Source: Serratia liquefaciens
Lineage (GTDB): Bacteria; Pseudomonadota; Gammaproteobacteria; Enterobacterales; Enterobacteriaceae
NCBI RefSeq assembly: GCF_027594825.1
Contig: NZ_CP088930.1
Location: forward strand, 2,169,019-2,233,018
DNA length: 64,000 bases
Direction of reading: 5' to 3'
The notes beneath the pieces were generated by a model. That model worked only from the letters and a program-made list of their open reading frames with translations, did not search any database and had not been told where the DNA came from. Shown here one piece after another: positions 50,904-59,626 of this stretch; positions within the stretch are counted from its first letter, which is position 1; each line of letters opens with the position of its first letter. A program made the position numbers and the translations under genes.

Positions 50904-51536
50904 CTATTGGCCGGCGACCTCTGCCAGCGTTTTCATCATCAGCATCACCGAAGTCGCGCCCGGGTCCTGATGGCCAATGCTGCGCTCACCCAGGTAGCTG
51001 GCTCGCCCTTTGCGTGCCTGCATGGTGATGGTGCTTTCGACCGCCTGCTCCGCCCGCTCACTGGCGCGCTGCAGGGCTTCCGCCACGCTGAGCTGCTGCT
51101 CAACCGACTGACCAAGGCTGTCCACCACCGCCCACCAGGCGTCGCACATGGTTTTATCACCCGGTTCCGCCTTGCCGCGCATCACTACGCCGTCAACGCC
51201 TTCCTGCATCAGTTGATGCAGCTCCGCCAGATCCAGGCTCTGCTTGGCGTTGGCCGCCTGTGCCGCACGGATGAAGAAGGTGCCAAACAGCGGACCGCTG
51301 GCGCCGCCCACGCTGGAAAGCAGCGTCATGCCGGTGTTTTTCAGGATAAAACCAATGTCTTTGTCCGCCACCGAAGGCAGTTTCTCCACCACCTTGTTGA
51401 AGCCGCGGTTCATGTTCAGCCCGTGGTCGGCGTCGCCGATCTCGGTATCCAGCCGGGTCAAGAAATCGCGCTGCTGAGTGAACACTTCGCCGCAACGCAT
51501 CAGCCAATCGACCACTTGTTGTTTGGTTAACGCCAT
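50904..51536 (-). CDS. dhaL: dihydroxyacetone kinase ADP-binding subunit DhaL
   Basis: DhaL carries a tightly bound ADP that is rephosphorylated by DhaM, and transfers phosphate to dihydroxyacetone on DhaK. The 210-residue all-helical protein has the acidic magnesium-binding motif DTEIGDADHGLNM (about residues 29-41) and the SSVGGASGPLFGTFF nucleotide loop (about 75-89). It starts 9 bp after dhaK. With DhaK, it also signals to DhaR in E. coli. Confidence 0.95.
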   Translation of the reverse strand: MALTKQQVVDWLMRCGEVFTQQRDFLTRLDTEIGDADHGLNMNRGFNKVVEKLPSVADKDIGFILKNTGMTLLSSVGGASGPLFGTFFIRAAQAANAKQSLDLAELHQLMQEGVDGVVMRGKAEPGDKTMCDAWWAVVDSLGQSVEQQLSVAEALQRASERAEQAVESTITMQARKGRASYLGERSIGHQDPGATSVMLMMKTLAEVAGQ

Positions 51537-51545
51537 AATTCCTCC

Positions 51546-52616
51546 TCAGCAACCCCAACGCAGCGCAGGCGTTTTCACCGGCGCATCCCACAGGGACAAC
51601 AGTTCGTCATCCACCTTCAGCAGCGTGATTGAAACCCCTTGCATATCCAGCGACGTGCAGTAGGAACCGATCAGGCTGCGTTCGACGATCATCCCCGCTT
51701 CGGCACAGCGTTCCGCCAGACGGTGATAGACGCCATACAGCTCGGACAGGGGCGTCGCGCCCAGGTTGTTCACCAATGCAATCACGCGATCGCCACGCGT
51801 CAGCGGCTGTTTGGTTTGCGCTTCATCACGCCATTCTCCCTGCTGACGATCCCAGACGCGGAGGGTGCGCTGGTAGTGGCCATGGTCTATCAGGGTATGG
51901 AACATGTCGTCCACCGCCGCATTGAGGGTGGTAAACGGACGCCGCGCAATGCCCGGCTCGCCATGAATGCCGACGCCAAACTCCATCTCGTTTTCCGCCA
52001 GCACGAACGAGGGCTTGCCGGCGGCCGGTACGGTACAGGCCCCCAATGCGATGCCGATCGAATGCCCGTGATTATTGATGCTGTGACCCAACGTCACCAG
52101 GCTATCCAGATCGTCGCCGCGCGCCGCTGCCGCACCGAGCAGTTTTTCCATCAGCACGGTATTGGCCACCCCACGACGTCCGGCGGTGAACAGGCTGTCT
52201 TTGACCGCCACGTCATCGTCCACCAGCACCGTCGCCACCTGGACGCCGCTGTCGTGCAGCAGCTCGGTGGCGGTTTCAAAGTTCAGCACGTCGCCGGTGT
52301 AGTTTTTAATCAGCAACAGCACCCCGGCACCGCCGTCGATCGCCTGGCCGCACTCGTACATTTTGTCCGGCGTTGGCGAGGTGAAAATTTCGCCCGGGCA
52401 GGCGCCGTCAAGCATACCTTCGCCAACAAAACCGCAGTGCATCGGCTCATGGCCGCTGCCGCCACCGGACAGGATCGCCACTTTGCCCGCGACCGGCGCG
52501 TCGGCGCGAGTGACGAACACCGGCTCCTGATGCATCAACAGCTCCGGGTGCGCCTCCGCCAGCCCCAGCAGTTGCTCTTCCAGTACCGATTCCACCTTAT
52601 TAATCAGTTTCTTCAC
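51546..52616 (-). CDS. dhaK: dihydroxyacetone kinase substrate-binding subunit DhaK
   Basis: DhaK binds dihydroxyacetone covalently through a histidine hemiaminal and receives phosphate from DhaL. The 356-residue protein has the active histidine His218 in EFGVGIHGEPG, at the same position as in E. coli. The substrate-site glycine loop LSGGGSGHEPMH (about residues 49-60) is intact. It follows gldA by 52 bp; a bulged GGGACGCAG / CTGCGCCC hairpin lies in that gap. GldA makes dihydroxyacetone from glycerol, so the operon is a complete oxidative glycerol branch. Confidence 0.96.
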   Translation of the reverse strand: MKKLINKVESVLEEQLLGLAEAHPELLMHQEPVFVTRADAPVAGKVAILSGGGSGHEPMHCGFVGEGMLDGACPGEIFTSPTPDKMYECGQAIDGGAGVLLLIKNYTGDVLNFETATELLHDSGVQVATVLVDDDVAVKDSLFTAGRRGVANTVLMEKLLGAAAARGDDLDSLVTLGHSINNHGHSIGIALGACTVPAAGKPSFVLAENEMEFGVGIHGEPGIARRPFTTLNAAVDDMFHTLIDHGHYQRTLRVWDRQQGEWRDEAQTKQPLTRGDRVIALVNNLGATPLSELYGVYHRLAERCAEAGMIVERSLIGSYCTSLDMQGVSITLLKVDDELLSLWDAPVKTPALRWGC

Positions 52617-52668
52617 GGTTATTTCCTCGTTTGGTCCACGGGACGCAGCCTGCTGCGCCCCTGCGGTA

Positions 52669-53775
52669 TCAGCTTGAGTGTCGTTGCAGCCAGGCTTTGC
52701 CCAGCCGATCTGCCGTCAGAATGGCCGCCTGAACGCTGGCCGGCGTGACCTTGAACGGCATGTTGTGAATTGTTTCGCCGGCGGCGCAGCTGGCTTCGGC
52801 AACCGCCATGATTTTCTCTGCCGCATCGCCGCTAACCCCCATTTGCGCCAGCGTGATCGGCAAACCGAGCTGCTGACAGAAATCCAGCACCGTTTCGATC
52901 TGCTCCATGCTGCTGTTTTGCAGCACCAGCTGCGACAGCGTGCCAAAAGCCACTTTCTCGCCGTGGTACAGATGATGGCACTCTTCAAGCACGGTAAAGC
53001 CGTTGTGGATGGCATGCGCCCCCGCCAACCCGCTGCTTTCAAAGCCGATGCCGCTCAGGTAGGTATTGGCCTCGATAATGCGTTCGACCGCCTCCGTCAC
53101 TACCCCGGCCTCGACCGCCAGCTTGGCCTTGACGCCCTCCGCCAACAGCGTCTCATAACACAGGCGCGCCAGGCTGAGGGCCGCCAGCGTCGATTTTCCG
53201 CCCGCCATGCTGGTGGCCTGCGCATCGAAACACGCCTGCGCCTCAAAATAAGTCGACAGCGCATCGCCCATGCCCGCCACCAGCAGCCGCACCGGGGCCT
53301 TGGCGATAATGGCACTGTCCATCACCACCATGTCCGGATTGCGCGGATAAATCAGGTATTCGGCAAATTCGCCCTGTTCGGTATAAATCACCGACAACGC
53401 GCTGGTCGGCGCATCGGTAGAGGCAATCGTCGGGATCAGCACCACCGGCAGGTGCTGGTAATACGCAATCGCTTTGGCAGTATCCAGCGTTTTGCCGCCG
53501 CCGATGCCAATCACACCGCGACAGCCGTGAGCCTTGAGCTCCTGGCCGAGCCGGTCGATTTCCTTATGGCAGCATTCGCCGTTGAACACGCAGGCATGGT
53601 GCTTCACCCCGTGCTGTTGCAGGCTGCCCATCAGGGTATCGCCCGCCAGCTTCATCACGAAGTCGTCGGCAATCACGAAATAATGGTCGGCAAGGTTTTT
53701 TGCGTATTCGCCCACGGCGGCCAATGCGTTGGCGCCCTGGATGTACTTGCCTGGAGACTGGATGATTCTCAACAT
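52669..53775 (-). CDS. gldA: glycerol dehydrogenase
   Basis: GldA is an NAD+-linked, zinc-dependent enzyme of the iron-type alcohol dehydrogenase fold that oxidises glycerol to dihydroxyacetone. The 368-residue length matches E. coli (367). The nucleotide loop GIGGGKTLDTAKAIA lies near residues 91-105, the metal-binding Asp is in AGMGDALSTYFEA (about 167-179), and metal histidines lie in GAHAIHNGF and YHGEKVAFG. It is the first gene of gldA-dhaKLM. A promoter with TATAGT (-10) and TCGCAA (-35) precedes it, with two activator-like boxes upstream. Confidence 0.95.
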   Translation of the reverse strand: MLRIIQSPGKYIQGANALAAVGEYAKNLADHYFVIADDFVMKLAGDTLMGSLQQHGVKHHACVFNGECCHKEIDRLGQELKAHGCRGVIGIGGGKTLDTAKAIAYYQHLPVVLIPTIASTDAPTSALSVIYTEQGEFAEYLIYPRNPDMVVMDSAIIAKAPVRLLVAGMGDALSTYFEAQACFDAQATSMAGGKSTLAALSLARLCYETLLAEGVKAKLAVEAGVVTEAVERIIEANTYLSGIGFESSGLAGAHAIHNGFTVLEECHHLYHGEKVAFGTLSQLVLQNSSMEQIETVLDFCQQLGLPITLAQMGVSGDAAEKIMAVAEASCAAGETIHNMPFKVTPASVQAAILTADRLGKAWLQRHSS

Positions 53776-54127
53776 AACCGGATCCTTGTAGGGAAATTGG
53801 CGATGGTAACGTTCAGATATCAGGTGATGCTGCGTCGGTCTTGTGCCGCCGCGTTGTTATGGACTGACTATAGGGCTTGCCGCTCGCTTTGCGATCTCGG
53901 GATTTTTCGTTTCATTATGGAACATTACTTTCCCCATGACGTTCCACAATGAAACCCTGACGCCGCTTTTTTCGTCAGTAAAGCGAGCTGGCGCACAGCC
54001 CAACGTATAACTGCGTAAAGAGTGGATTCTGTGGGCGTTTCAGCTTTAATTTTGACCATCTTTCCCCTATTCTTACGGCCACTACTGGGAAAGGGCGAAA
54101 ACAGCCCGACTGATGGGATTACTAACG
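53776..54127. other. gldA-ygiB divergent intergenic region (352 bp)
   Basis: This gap between the divergent gldA and ygiB genes holds the gldA promoter, the paired boxes at 53909-53955 and, towards ygiB, untranslated sequence with no clear promoter hexamers. It also marks the right edge of the block inserted between tolC and ygiB. I see no repeat or integration signature there. Confidence 0.6.
53909..53955. promoter_or_regulatory. paired near-palindromic boxes upstream of gldA-dhaKLM (candidate DhaR sites)
   Basis: GTTTCATTATGGAAC (53909-53923) and GTTCCACAATGAAAC (53941-53955) are inverted copies of each other with one mismatch, and each is itself almost palindromic. Their centres are 32 bp apart, about three helical turns, so both face the same side of DNA. 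They stand about 15 bp upstream of a likely -35 (53889-53894) and -10 (53867-53872) for gldA. DhaR is the obvious candidate to bind; this is inference. Confidence 0.55.
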
Positions 54128-54796
54128 ATGAAACGGACAAAAAACATCAACCAAGAGACGTTCCGCAAATCCTGGCGCAACTACCGTGTTGCCCCCGTTG
54201 CTTTGGCGATCAGCGCAGTCTTTATGCTGGCCGGCTGCGAGAAGAGCGATGAAACTGTCTCCATGTATCAGAATGCCGACGACTGTTCGCGCAACAACCC
54301 TTCCATGAGCGAGCAGTGCACCACCGCCTATAACAACGCCCTGAAAGAAGCCGAGAAAACGGCGCCGAAATACGCGACCCGCGAAGACTGCGTCGCCGAG
54401 TTCGGCGAAGCTCAGTGTACTCAGGCACCTGCTCCGGCCCAGGCCGGCATGGCCGCAGAGTCGCAGAGCAGCGGCAGCTTCTGGATGCCGCTGATGGCCG
54501 GTTACATGATGGGCCGCATGATGGGAGGCTCCGGTTTTGCTCAGCAGCCGTTGTTCACCTCCAAAAATGCAGCCAGCCCGGCTAACGGCAAATTCGTTGA
54601 CGCCAGCGGCAAGAGCTATGGTCCCGCGACCGCCGGCGGTCGCACCATGACGGTGCCGAAAACCGCGATGGCACCTAAGCCGGCAGTGACCAATACCGTC
54701 ACCCGTGGCGGCTTTGGCGAATCCGTGGCCAAGCAAACCAGCATGCAGCGCAGCAGCGCGACGTCCAATTCCGGCTCACGCAGCATGGGCGGTTAA
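54128..54796 (+). CDS. ygiB: DUF1190 lipoprotein YgiB
   Basis: This 222-residue protein belongs to the DUF1190 family. The N-terminus is basic and is followed by a hydrophobic segment and a lipobox, FMLAGC with Cys37, suggesting a lipoprotein. The C-terminal half is rich in Gly, Ser and Ala, with a [10 protein letters not shown] stretch near residues 131-140. In E. coli, tolC-ygiB-ygiC form one operon regulated by marA/soxS/rob; here ygiB is separated from tolC by the uxuA/dha block. The start at 54128 gives MKRTKNI; 54113 is in frame but not family-like. Confidence 0.93.
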   Translation: MKRTKNINQETFRKSWRNYRVAPVALAISAVFMLAGCEKSDETVSMYQNADDCSRNNPSMSEQCTTAYNNALKEAEKTAPKYATREDCVAEFGEAQCTQAPAPAQAGMAAESQSSGSFWMPLMAGYMMGRMMGGSGFAQQPLFTSKNAASPANGKFVDASGKSYGPATAGGRTMTVPKTAMAPKPAVTNTVTRGGFGESVAKQTSMQRSSATSNSGSRSMGG

Positions 54797-54799
54797 TGC

Positions 54800-55960
54800 A
54801 TGAAACGCGTTGCGATTACCGAGCGTCCGGACTGGCGCGAAAAAGCCACCGAATTCGGCTTCCGTTTCCACACCATGTACGGCGAACCCTACTGGTGTGA
54901 AGACGCCTATTACCAATTCACGCTGGCGCAAATCGAAGAAATTGAAAACGCCACCGCCGAATTGCACCAGATGTGCCTGCAGGTGGTAGAGAAAGTGGTC
55001 AGCAGCGATGCGCTGATGACCAAGTTCCGCATCCCGAAACACACCTGGGAATTCGTGCGCAGCTCATGGCACACCAACCAGCCTTCGCTGTATTCGCGTC
55101 TCGATCTGGCCTACGACGGCGTTAACCCGCCCAAGCTGCTGGAAAACAACGCCGATACGCCGACCTCATTGTATGAAGCGGCCTTTTTCCAATGGCTGTG
55201 GCTGGAAGATCAGATCAATGCGGGCAATCTCAGCCCGGAATCCGATCAGTACAACAGCCTGCAGGAAAAGCTGATCGAGCGTTTCGCCGATCTGAAAGCG
55301 CACCACGGCTTTGGCCTGCTGCACATGGCCTGCTGCCAGGACAGCGAAGAAGATCGCGGGACAGTGCAGTATTTGCAAGATTGCGCGCTGGAAGCCGGCG
55401 TGCCGACCGAATTCCTGTTTATGGAAGAGATTGGCCTGGGTGAGAAAGGTCAGTTTACCGACCTGCAGAACCAGGTCATCGGTAACCTGTTCAAGCTTTA
55501 CCCGTGGGAATTCATGCTGCGCGAGATGTTTTCCACCAAGCTGGAAGACGCCGGCGTACGCTGGCTGGAGCCGGCATGGAAAAGCATCATTTCCAACAAG
55601 GCGCTGCTGCCGATGCTGTGGGAAATGTTCCCGGATCATCCAAATCTACTGGCGGCCTACTTTGCTGAAGACGAGCATCCGCAGCTTGACCACTACGTCA
55701 CCAAGCCGCTGTTCTCACGCGAAGGTGCCAATATCCAGATCGTGCAAAACGGCCAGCAAGTCGCGAGCGTCGATGGCCCTTACGGCGAAGAAGGCATGAT
55801 CGTGCAGCAATTCCACCCGCTGCCCCAGTTCGAAGGCAGCTATACGCTGATCGGCAGTTGGCTGGTCGACGATCAACCCTGCGGGATCGGCCTGCGCGAA
55901 GATCGTGAACTGATCACCCAGGATCTGTCGCGTTTCTATCCGCATATCATTCTCGGCTAA
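54800..55960 (+). CDS. ygiC: glutathionylspermidine synthase-like ATP-grasp protein YgiC
   Basis: This 386-residue protein has the ATP-grasp fold of the C-terminal synthetase half of glutathionylspermidine synthase, which forms an amide bond between a peptide and an amine. Family stretches are [20 protein letters not shown] (about residues 97-116), [19 protein letters not shown] (about 253-271) and the C-terminal [21 protein letters not shown]. The actual substrates of YgiC are not known. It starts 3 bp after ygiB and is cotranscribed; a strong terminator follows. Confidence 0.94.
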   Translation: MKRVAITERPDWREKATEFGFRFHTMYGEPYWCEDAYYQFTLAQIEEIENATAELHQMCLQVVEKVVSSDALMTKFRIPKHTWEFVRSSWHTNQPSLYSRLDLAYDGVNPPKLLENNADTPTSLYEAAFFQWLWLEDQINAGNLSPESDQYNSLQEKLIERFADLKAHHGFGLLHMACCQDSEEDRGTVQYLQDCALEAGVPTEFLFMEEIGLGEKGQFTDLQNQVIGNLFKLYPWEFMLREMFSTKLEDAGVRWLEPAWKSIISNKALLPMLWEMFPDHPNLLAAYFAEDEHPQLDHYVTKPLFSREGANIQIVQNGQQVASVDGPYGEEGMIVQQFHPLPQFEGSYTLIGSWLVDDQPCGIGLREDRELITQDLSRFYPHIILG

Positions 55961-55977
55961 CGGCTCTGTTCTTGAGT

Positions 55978-56006
55978 AAAAAGCGCGATCTTATCGCGCT
56001 TTTTTT
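55978..56006 (+). terminator. terminator after ygiC
   Basis: The stem AAAGCGCGAT / ATCGCGCTTT with a CTT loop is followed by a run of T, 18 bp after the ygiC stop. Confidence 0.93.
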
Positions 56007-56024
56007 ATGCTTTTCGCCTGGTGA

Positions 56025-56036
56025 TTAATCGATTAA
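56025..56036. promoter_or_regulatory. LacI-type operator TTAATCGATTAA upstream of the cupin operon
   Basis: A perfect 12-bp palindrome with a central CG, the usual form of LacI-family operators, lies 47 bp before the first cupin gene. The identical sequence stands before the mannose-type PTS operon (61867-61878), and a one-mismatch copy stands before the LacI-family gene (61997-62012). Confidence 0.75.
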
Positions 56037-56083
56037 CCTCCTATAATCGAAGCGTCTGTTCTCCTCGGGCGGAGCAACCAGAT

Positions 56084-56647
56084 ATGAAACTGACGTCCAC
56101 GATCCCACCGCAGGTCAACCTGGCGGACGGATGCTTTACCGCACCTGATATCCAACGCAAATCCACGACGCTGGGCAGCCTGGCAGGGATCTTTGCCGAT
56201 CCCGTGGCCTGGCAAAGCTTGTCGGCGGAGCTTGCCGTCTATCAGGTAGAAATGTTGCCTTCCGTTCAGCAGGAGGGCGAGCTGTTTGTCGGCACCACTC
56301 ATCTGCAACCCGGCCGGGTGGGCGACGAATTCTTTATGACCCGTGGGCATTTCCACCAGCGGCCAGAACAGGCCGAGTTCTATTTTGGCCTACGGGGTCA
56401 AGGCTTGCTGTTGCTGCAACACCAGGACGGCGCTTGTTCGCTGGAACAGGTTTCCCCCGGTAGCGTTCACCATATCCCCTCCTTTACCGCACACCGTTTG
56501 ATCAACACCGGTAATGACGTGCTCTCTGCGCTGGCGGTCTGGCCAACGGTCGCCGGCCACAACTACGATGCGTTGCAGCCTCAGGGATTCAAGCTGCGGG
56601 TCTTTGCCGACGGCGAAGGTTGGAAGGCGGAGGCGCAGTATGAGTGA
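56084..56647 (+). CDS. cupin-type glucose-6-phosphate isomerase-like protein
   Basis: This 187-residue protein belongs to the cupin phosphoglucose isomerase family, a metal-dependent, non-classical enzyme otherwise common in archaea. The family motif is complete: GTTHLQPGRVGDEFFMTRGH (about residues 69-88), then FHQRPEQAEFYFGLRG with the metal-binding histidines and Glu, and GSVHHIPSFTAHRLIN (about residues 126-141). It could convert an aldose-6-phosphate to fructose-6-phosphate. The start at 56084 gives MKLTSTIPPQ. Its last codons overlap the start of the next gene by 8 bp. Confidence 0.88.
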   Translation: MKLTSTIPPQVNLADGCFTAPDIQRKSTTLGSLAGIFADPVAWQSLSAELAVYQVEMLPSVQQEGELFVGTTHLQPGRVGDEFFMTRGHFHQRPEQAEFYFGLRGQGLLLLQHQDGACSLEQVSPGSVHHIPSFTAHRLINTGNDVLSALAVWPTVAGHNYDALQPQGFKLRVFADGEGWKAEAQYE

Positions 56648-57422
56648 CTCGATGCTGCGATTTGGGCTTGATGTCCGCATTAGCGACAGCCCGATGGGGT
56701 TCGGCTATGGCGATGACGTCATTGGCCCTTTGCCGGAGATCCGCACGCTGGAGCAAATCCGCCGCTCCCTGCGCGATCCTGACTGCCAGGGACCAGAGCA
56801 GGTGTATGCCATCGCAATGGACGTCGCCAAACAGCAACATTTGGCCGAATTGAAGAAACGCATGTTGCTGTTCGGCATTGTCACCTATGCCAAAGGTCAG
56901 TTGGGTCAGGAGCCGATACGCAGCCAGGGACACGTGCACCGTATCAGCGCGCACAGCGGTTGGTCACCACCGGAGCTGTATGAAATCTGGCAGGGAAAGG
57001 CGATCATTTACATGCAGGAACGGGTGGAATATGAACCGGGCCGCTGCTTCGCCGTCCACGCCGGGCCCGGCGAGAAGGTGCTGGTGCCGCCGGGCTGGGC
57101 CCACGCCACGATTTCTGCCGACCCTCACCAGCCGCTGACCTTCGCTGCCTGGTGCGATCGTGAATATGGCTTTGAATACGATGCCGTGCGTGAATACAAA
57201 GGACTGGCGTGGTACCCGCTGTTGCAGGGCGACAATATTATCTGGCAACAGAACCCGCGTTATCAATCCGGCCGGCTGCACGCCATCGGCCCACGCCAAT
57301 ACCATGAATTCGGTCTGAGTGATGCCCCGTTATACTCGCAGTTTGAGGCCGATCCGGCGCGCTTCCAGTTCATTTCCAAACCGGGCAGCGTAGCGGAAAA
57401 ATGGCAGCGGTTTGAGCCATAA
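56640..57422 (+). CDS. second cupin, glucose-6-phosphate isomerase-like protein
   Basis: This 260-residue protein is a second member of the cupin phosphoglucose isomerase-like group. The metal-binding histidines are in QGHVHRISAHSG and HATIS, with the Glu in ELYEIWQGKA and the proline-rich turn VPPGWAHA (about residues 150-157). Extra N- and C-terminal segments make it longer than the preceding cupin, so it may have a distinct sugar-phosphate substrate. The ATG at 56640 overlaps the upstream gene; the operon ends at a terminator shared with the convergent PTS IID gene. Confidence 0.82.
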   Translation: MSDSMLRFGLDVRISDSPMGFGYGDDVIGPLPEIRTLEQIRRSLRDPDCQGPEQVYAIAMDVAKQQHLAELKKRMLLFGIVTYAKGQLGQEPIRSQGHVHRISAHSGWSPPELYEIWQGKAIIYMQERVEYEPGRCFAVHAGPGEKVLVPPGWAHATISADPHQPLTFAAWCDREYGFEYDAVREYKGLAWYPLLQGDNIIWQQNPRYQSGRLHAIGPRQYHEFGLSDAPLYSQFEADPARFQFISKPGSVAEKWQRFEP

Positions 57423-57425
57423 CAA

Positions 57426-57461
57426 AAGCGGGGGCGAATACAGGTACATTCGCCCCCGCTT
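57426..57461. terminator. bidirectional terminator between the cupin operon and the PTS operon
   Basis: A 14-bp perfect inverted repeat (AAGCGGGGGCGAAT / ATTCGCCCCCGCTT) with an 8-base loop separates the convergent second cupin gene and the PTS IID gene. Confidence 0.88.
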
Positions 57462-57478
57462 CTCTATTCAACGACAGA

Positions 57479-58300
57479 TTAAGAGAACAAACCGCAGGCC
57501 ACCCCTGCCGCCGCCAGGGCCAGCAGCCCCAACATCGCTTTCACCGGTGACAACCCCCGCTTGGCCATCAGGTACCAGGTCATCAGCACCACGATCAGCG
57601 GCATCAGGTTAGGGAAAATGCCGTCCAGCATTTGCTGCAGGTGAATATTCACCCCGTCTTTGGTGACGAACTCCAGGCCGGTGCCCAGCTTGACGTAGCT
57701 CGCGGCTACGCCGCCCATAACGAACACTCCCAGCAGGGAAAGCGCTTCCCGCAGACGTGAGGACTTGCTGCTGACCAGCATTTCCACCGAGCCGGAGCCC
57801 ATATGGTAGCCCTTCATAAACAGCCAGTAAGAGCCGGGAATGACGATCAGACTGAACGCCATAATATAGAATAACGGGCCAATCACGCTGCCGCCGGCTG
57901 CCAGCGCCATACCGATGCTCAACAAAATGGGCAACAGCATGCCCGGCACCATGGAGTCGCCGATACCGGCCACCGGCCCCATCAGGCCGACCTTGAGCGT
58001 ATTGATGGTTTCACCGTCGATCGGCTCGCCGTTGGCACGTTTCTCCTCCAGCCCGATCACCATGCCGTTAACAATCGCGCCCAGCTGCGGCTCGGTGTTA
58101 TAGAACGAGGTGTGGCGGCGAATGGCCTCAATGCGCTGTTGTTTTTCCGGATACAGCTTTTTCAGCGCCGGCATCATGCTCAGGCAAAAACCGTAAGATT
58201 CCAGACGTTCAAAGCTCATCGATGACAGGTTGTACATCATCCAGCTGCGCCAGCAACGACGCAGGTCCTGCTTATTCAATTTTGGTGTTGGCGTATCCAT
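57479..58300 (-). CDS. PTS enzyme IID, mannose family
   Basis: This 273-residue inner-membrane protein is the IID component of a mannose-family (Man) PTS, and works with IIC as the sugar channel. Family marks are KLNKQDLRRCWRSWMMYNLS (about residues 7-26), AIRRHTSFYNTEPQLGAIVNG, and GLMGPVAGIGDSMVPG near residues 149-164. Hydrophobic segments lie in the C-terminal half. Its ATG overlaps the IIC stop (TGATG). It is the last gene of the IIA-IIB-IIC-IID operon. Confidence 0.94.
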   Translation of the reverse strand: MDTPTPKLNKQDLRRCWRSWMMYNLSSMSFERLESYGFCLSMMPALKKLYPEKQQRIEAIRRHTSFYNTEPQLGAIVNGMVIGLEEKRANGEPIDGETINTLKVGLMGPVAGIGDSMVPGMLLPILLSIGMALAAGGSVIGPLFYIMAFSLIVIPGSYWLFMKGYHMGSGSVEMLVSSKSSRLREALSLLGVFVMGGVAASYVKLGTGLEFVTKDGVNIHLQQMLDGIFPNLMPLIVVLMTWYLMAKRGLSPVKAMLGLLALAAAGVACGLFS

Positions 58301-59100
58301 CAGAATTCATCCTCATCGTCAGCCTGAGGCGCGGCCTGTGCGGCAGCCACCTGCGGCTCTGGCTTATAGTTGTAGTGAATCAATGCCAGCAGCGCGCCGA
58401 CAATCACCAGCGCCACCATATTCAGCTTGAGGAAAACAATGCAGATAAACCCCACCAGGAAGTAAATCAGCATGCTGTAGCTTTTAATAATCTGCTTAAG
58501 AAGAATGGCGATACCGACCGCAGGCAGAATGCCGCCGACCACGTTCATAGTAGTCAGCACCAGCGTCGGTAAGCTGTCCATAAAGGCGTTGATATAGCGC
58601 GCCCCGAAAAAGACGGCGATAAACGTCGGCACAAAGCGCAACAGGAAGTTGGTGACCTGTGGCCAGATGGCGCTGTTGAGGTAAATGCCCTGTTCATCCC
58701 CGCGTTCCACCGCCAGATCCGCACGGTGGTTCCAGTAGGAATTGAGTACCATCATGGCATTGAACAGCACGGTGCCCATGATGCCGATAGTTGCCGCCAG
58801 GGCGACGGCCACCTCGGGCCCTTTACCGGAAAGAATGCCCAGCGCAATCGCCGGGAAGGCCACAAAGTTGAGGTCGGCCGGCATCGATCCGCCCGGTGTC
58901 ACCATGGCGATATAAACCGCCTGTACCGCCACACCGATGATGATGCCGGTCTGTACATCGCCGAGGATAGCCCCCACCAGCATGCCGGAGACCAGCGGAC
59001 GGCTGAGAATATACCAGCCTCCGGTCAGTCCCAGCAGCCAGGGGCTGCTCAGCGCGCCGAGATAGCAAAGTATCCCGATAAGCGTCGCTTCAAACCACAT
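58300..59100 (-). CDS. PTS enzyme IIC, mannose family
   Basis: This 266-residue multi-helix inner-membrane protein is the IIC component of the mannose-family PTS. The family hallmark region is visible near residues 34-100 (RPLVSGMLVGAILGDVQTG and the loop GGSMPADLNF). The C-terminal 20 residues are hydrophilic and acidic (ADDEDEF). It lies 22 bp after the IIB gene and overlaps IID. The substrate is not determined by sequence; mannose-family PTSs take hexoses, amino sugars and sorbose. Confidence 0.93.
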   Translation of the reverse strand: MWFEATLIGILCYLGALSSPWLLGLTGGWYILSRPLVSGMLVGAILGDVQTGIIIGVAVQAVYIAMVTPGGSMPADLNFVAFPAIALGILSGKGPEVAVALAATIGIMGTVLFNAMMVLNSYWNHRADLAVERGDEQGIYLNSAIWPQVTNFLLRFVPTFIAVFFGARYINAFMDSLPTLVLTTMNVVGGILPAVGIAILLKQIIKSYSMLIYFLVGFICIVFLKLNMVALVIVGALLALIHYNYKPEPQVAAAQAAPQADDEDEF

Positions 59101-59122
59101 AGTTCACTCCTGCCGTTCAGGC

Positions 59123-59617
59123 TTATTTGAGTTTCTTTTTTGCGTCCAGCCAACTGAAATGGCTGGCATCCGGGACTAAACGGAATTCGATGGCATGGCC
59201 GTGTTCGGTCAGAAAATCGAAGGCTTCCGACTCTGTCACAGTCACGGATTGATTCGGACCGATAGTCACCGCGTCCTTGCGGGCAGACATCGGGCCGACG
59301 TTGATTTTCTTGTTGCGATTGCTGAGATCGATCCCTGCCTCCATCAGTCGGCGCAGCGTGACCGGCGATTTGCCAATCACGAAGTACTGCTTGTCGCTGG
59401 CGATCACCTTCGGCAATTTTTCTATCGCTTGCTGTACGGTGAACAGCCATACCTTGGTGTCCTGCACTGCCCCTTTCATCACCGATGACAACAACGGATC
59501 CGCAGCGACCTCATCATCAATCGCCACGATGCCATCGCAGGGCAGCTCTTTCGCCCAGCGGGTCACCAATTGACCGTGAATGACCCGGTCGTCGATACGT
59601 ACGAATGAAATAGCCAT
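59123..59617 (-). CDS. PTS enzyme IIB, mannose family
   Basis: This 164-residue cytosolic protein takes phosphate from IIA on a histidine, unlike cysteine-based IIB proteins. The active residue is His14 in RIDDRVIHGQLVTRW at the N-terminus. The typical IGKSPVTLRRLMEAG lies near residues 81-95. It lies 9 bp after the IIA gene and 22 bp before IIC. Confidence 0.94.
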   Translation of the reverse strand: MAISFVRIDDRVIHGQLVTRWAKELPCDGIVAIDDEVAADPLLSSVMKGAVQDTKVWLFTVQQAIEKLPKVIASDKQYFVIGKSPVTLRRLMEAGIDLSNRNKKINVGPMSARKDAVTIGPNQSVTVTESEAFDFLTEHGHAIEFRLVPDASHFSWLDAKKKLK

Positions 59618-59626
59618 ACTCTCTCC

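Noticed and set aside
52678..53952. 424-codon open frame antisense to gldA
   Set aside because: GldA is certain on the other strand, and the antisense product has the Arg/Gln/His-rich composition of a shadow frame.
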